A stretch of DNA of 62,565 bases from Bacteroidota bacterium (GTDB lineage: Bacteria > Bacteroidota > Bacteroidia > Chitinophagales > Saprospiraceae). Position numbers and translations under genes: made by a program. This document shows, piece by piece, positions 62,559 through 62,565 of this stretch (position 1 is its first letter; each line of letters opens with the position of its first letter). Location of the stretch: NCBI GenBank assembly GCA_020160935.1, contig JAIUPL010000030.1, positions 1-62,565 of the forward strand, given 5' to 3'. The notes beneath the pieces are model-generated. The model saw only the letters and a program-made list of their open reading frames with translations. It was not told the origin of the DNA and ran no database searches.

Positions 62559-62565
62559 ATTCAGC

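Overview
The window looks like the chromosome of a Bacteroidota bacterium, most likely of the Saprospirales or Chitinophagales type. The evidence is a set of families typical of the phylum (DUF4175, DUF4270, DUF4290, the type IX secretion plug family formerly DUF5103, a giant protein ending in a gliding-motility-associated C-terminal domain, a bacterial GGGP synthase, a TonB-dependent receptor, LytTR/LytS pairs), promoters of the TTTG-N19-21-TAnnTTTG type, and start codons that mostly lack a Shine-Dalgarno sequence. The lineage call is inference; no rRNA is present.

Layout. 1-2.8 kb: end of a DUF1080 protein, a Tat-exported Gfo/Idh/MocA oxidoreductase and mannonate dehydratase, a sugar/uronate catabolic run. 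2.9-8.2 kb: LpxK, a secreted alpha/beta hydrolase, a lipoprotein D-Ala-D-Ala dipeptidase, an RluA-type pseudouridine synthase and a T9SS plug protein. 8.3-10.8 kb: a NarL-type response regulator and its TPR histidine kinase. 10.9-20.8 kb: a candidate structured RNA, superoxide dismutase, FolE, a DUF4175 coiled-coil membrane protein, AroE, proline dehydrogenase, a Fur-family regulator and a membrane adenylate cyclase. 21-31 kb: DUF1015 protein, an aldehyde dehydrogenase of the aminomuconate-semialdehyde type, a GT2 fusion, GGGP synthase, a LytTR/LytS pair and a TonB receptor. 31-42 kb: two thioredoxin-fold proteins, DUF4290, the glycogen/starch synthase-like - DUF4270 - glmS run, DHFR, HolB, a small membrane protein and a RicT/YaaT-like protein. 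42-46.6 kb: a BlaR1-like M56 peptidase and BlaI-like repressor with twin operators, then kynurenine 3-monooxygenase. 46.7-62.5 kb: a beta-helix protein, an HTH/DUF5919-like protein, a small secreted protein, a GT2, a 2,114-residue PKD/T9SS adhesin, bifunctional FTCD and a GH57/DUF3536 enzyme.

The most unusual feature is between the genes. Nearly every spacer holds short-word repeats (7-, 10-, 15- or 16-base units) or long inverted repeats. The same word families recur at unrelated loci. They usually begin at or inside the stop codon of the upstream gene and often run to the next stop or start codon. In one case the 85-bp perfect inverted repeat also copies the last 27 bases of the gene. They resemble the heptanucleotide STRR repeats known from cyanobacteria, but here they are anchored to stop codons and folded into cruciform-like arms. 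I regard this stop-anchored repeat system as the best candidate for undescribed biology in the window. The genes themselves are mostly housekeeping or known Bacteroidota families; I see no phage, CRISPR array, tRNA, rRNA or transposase gene.
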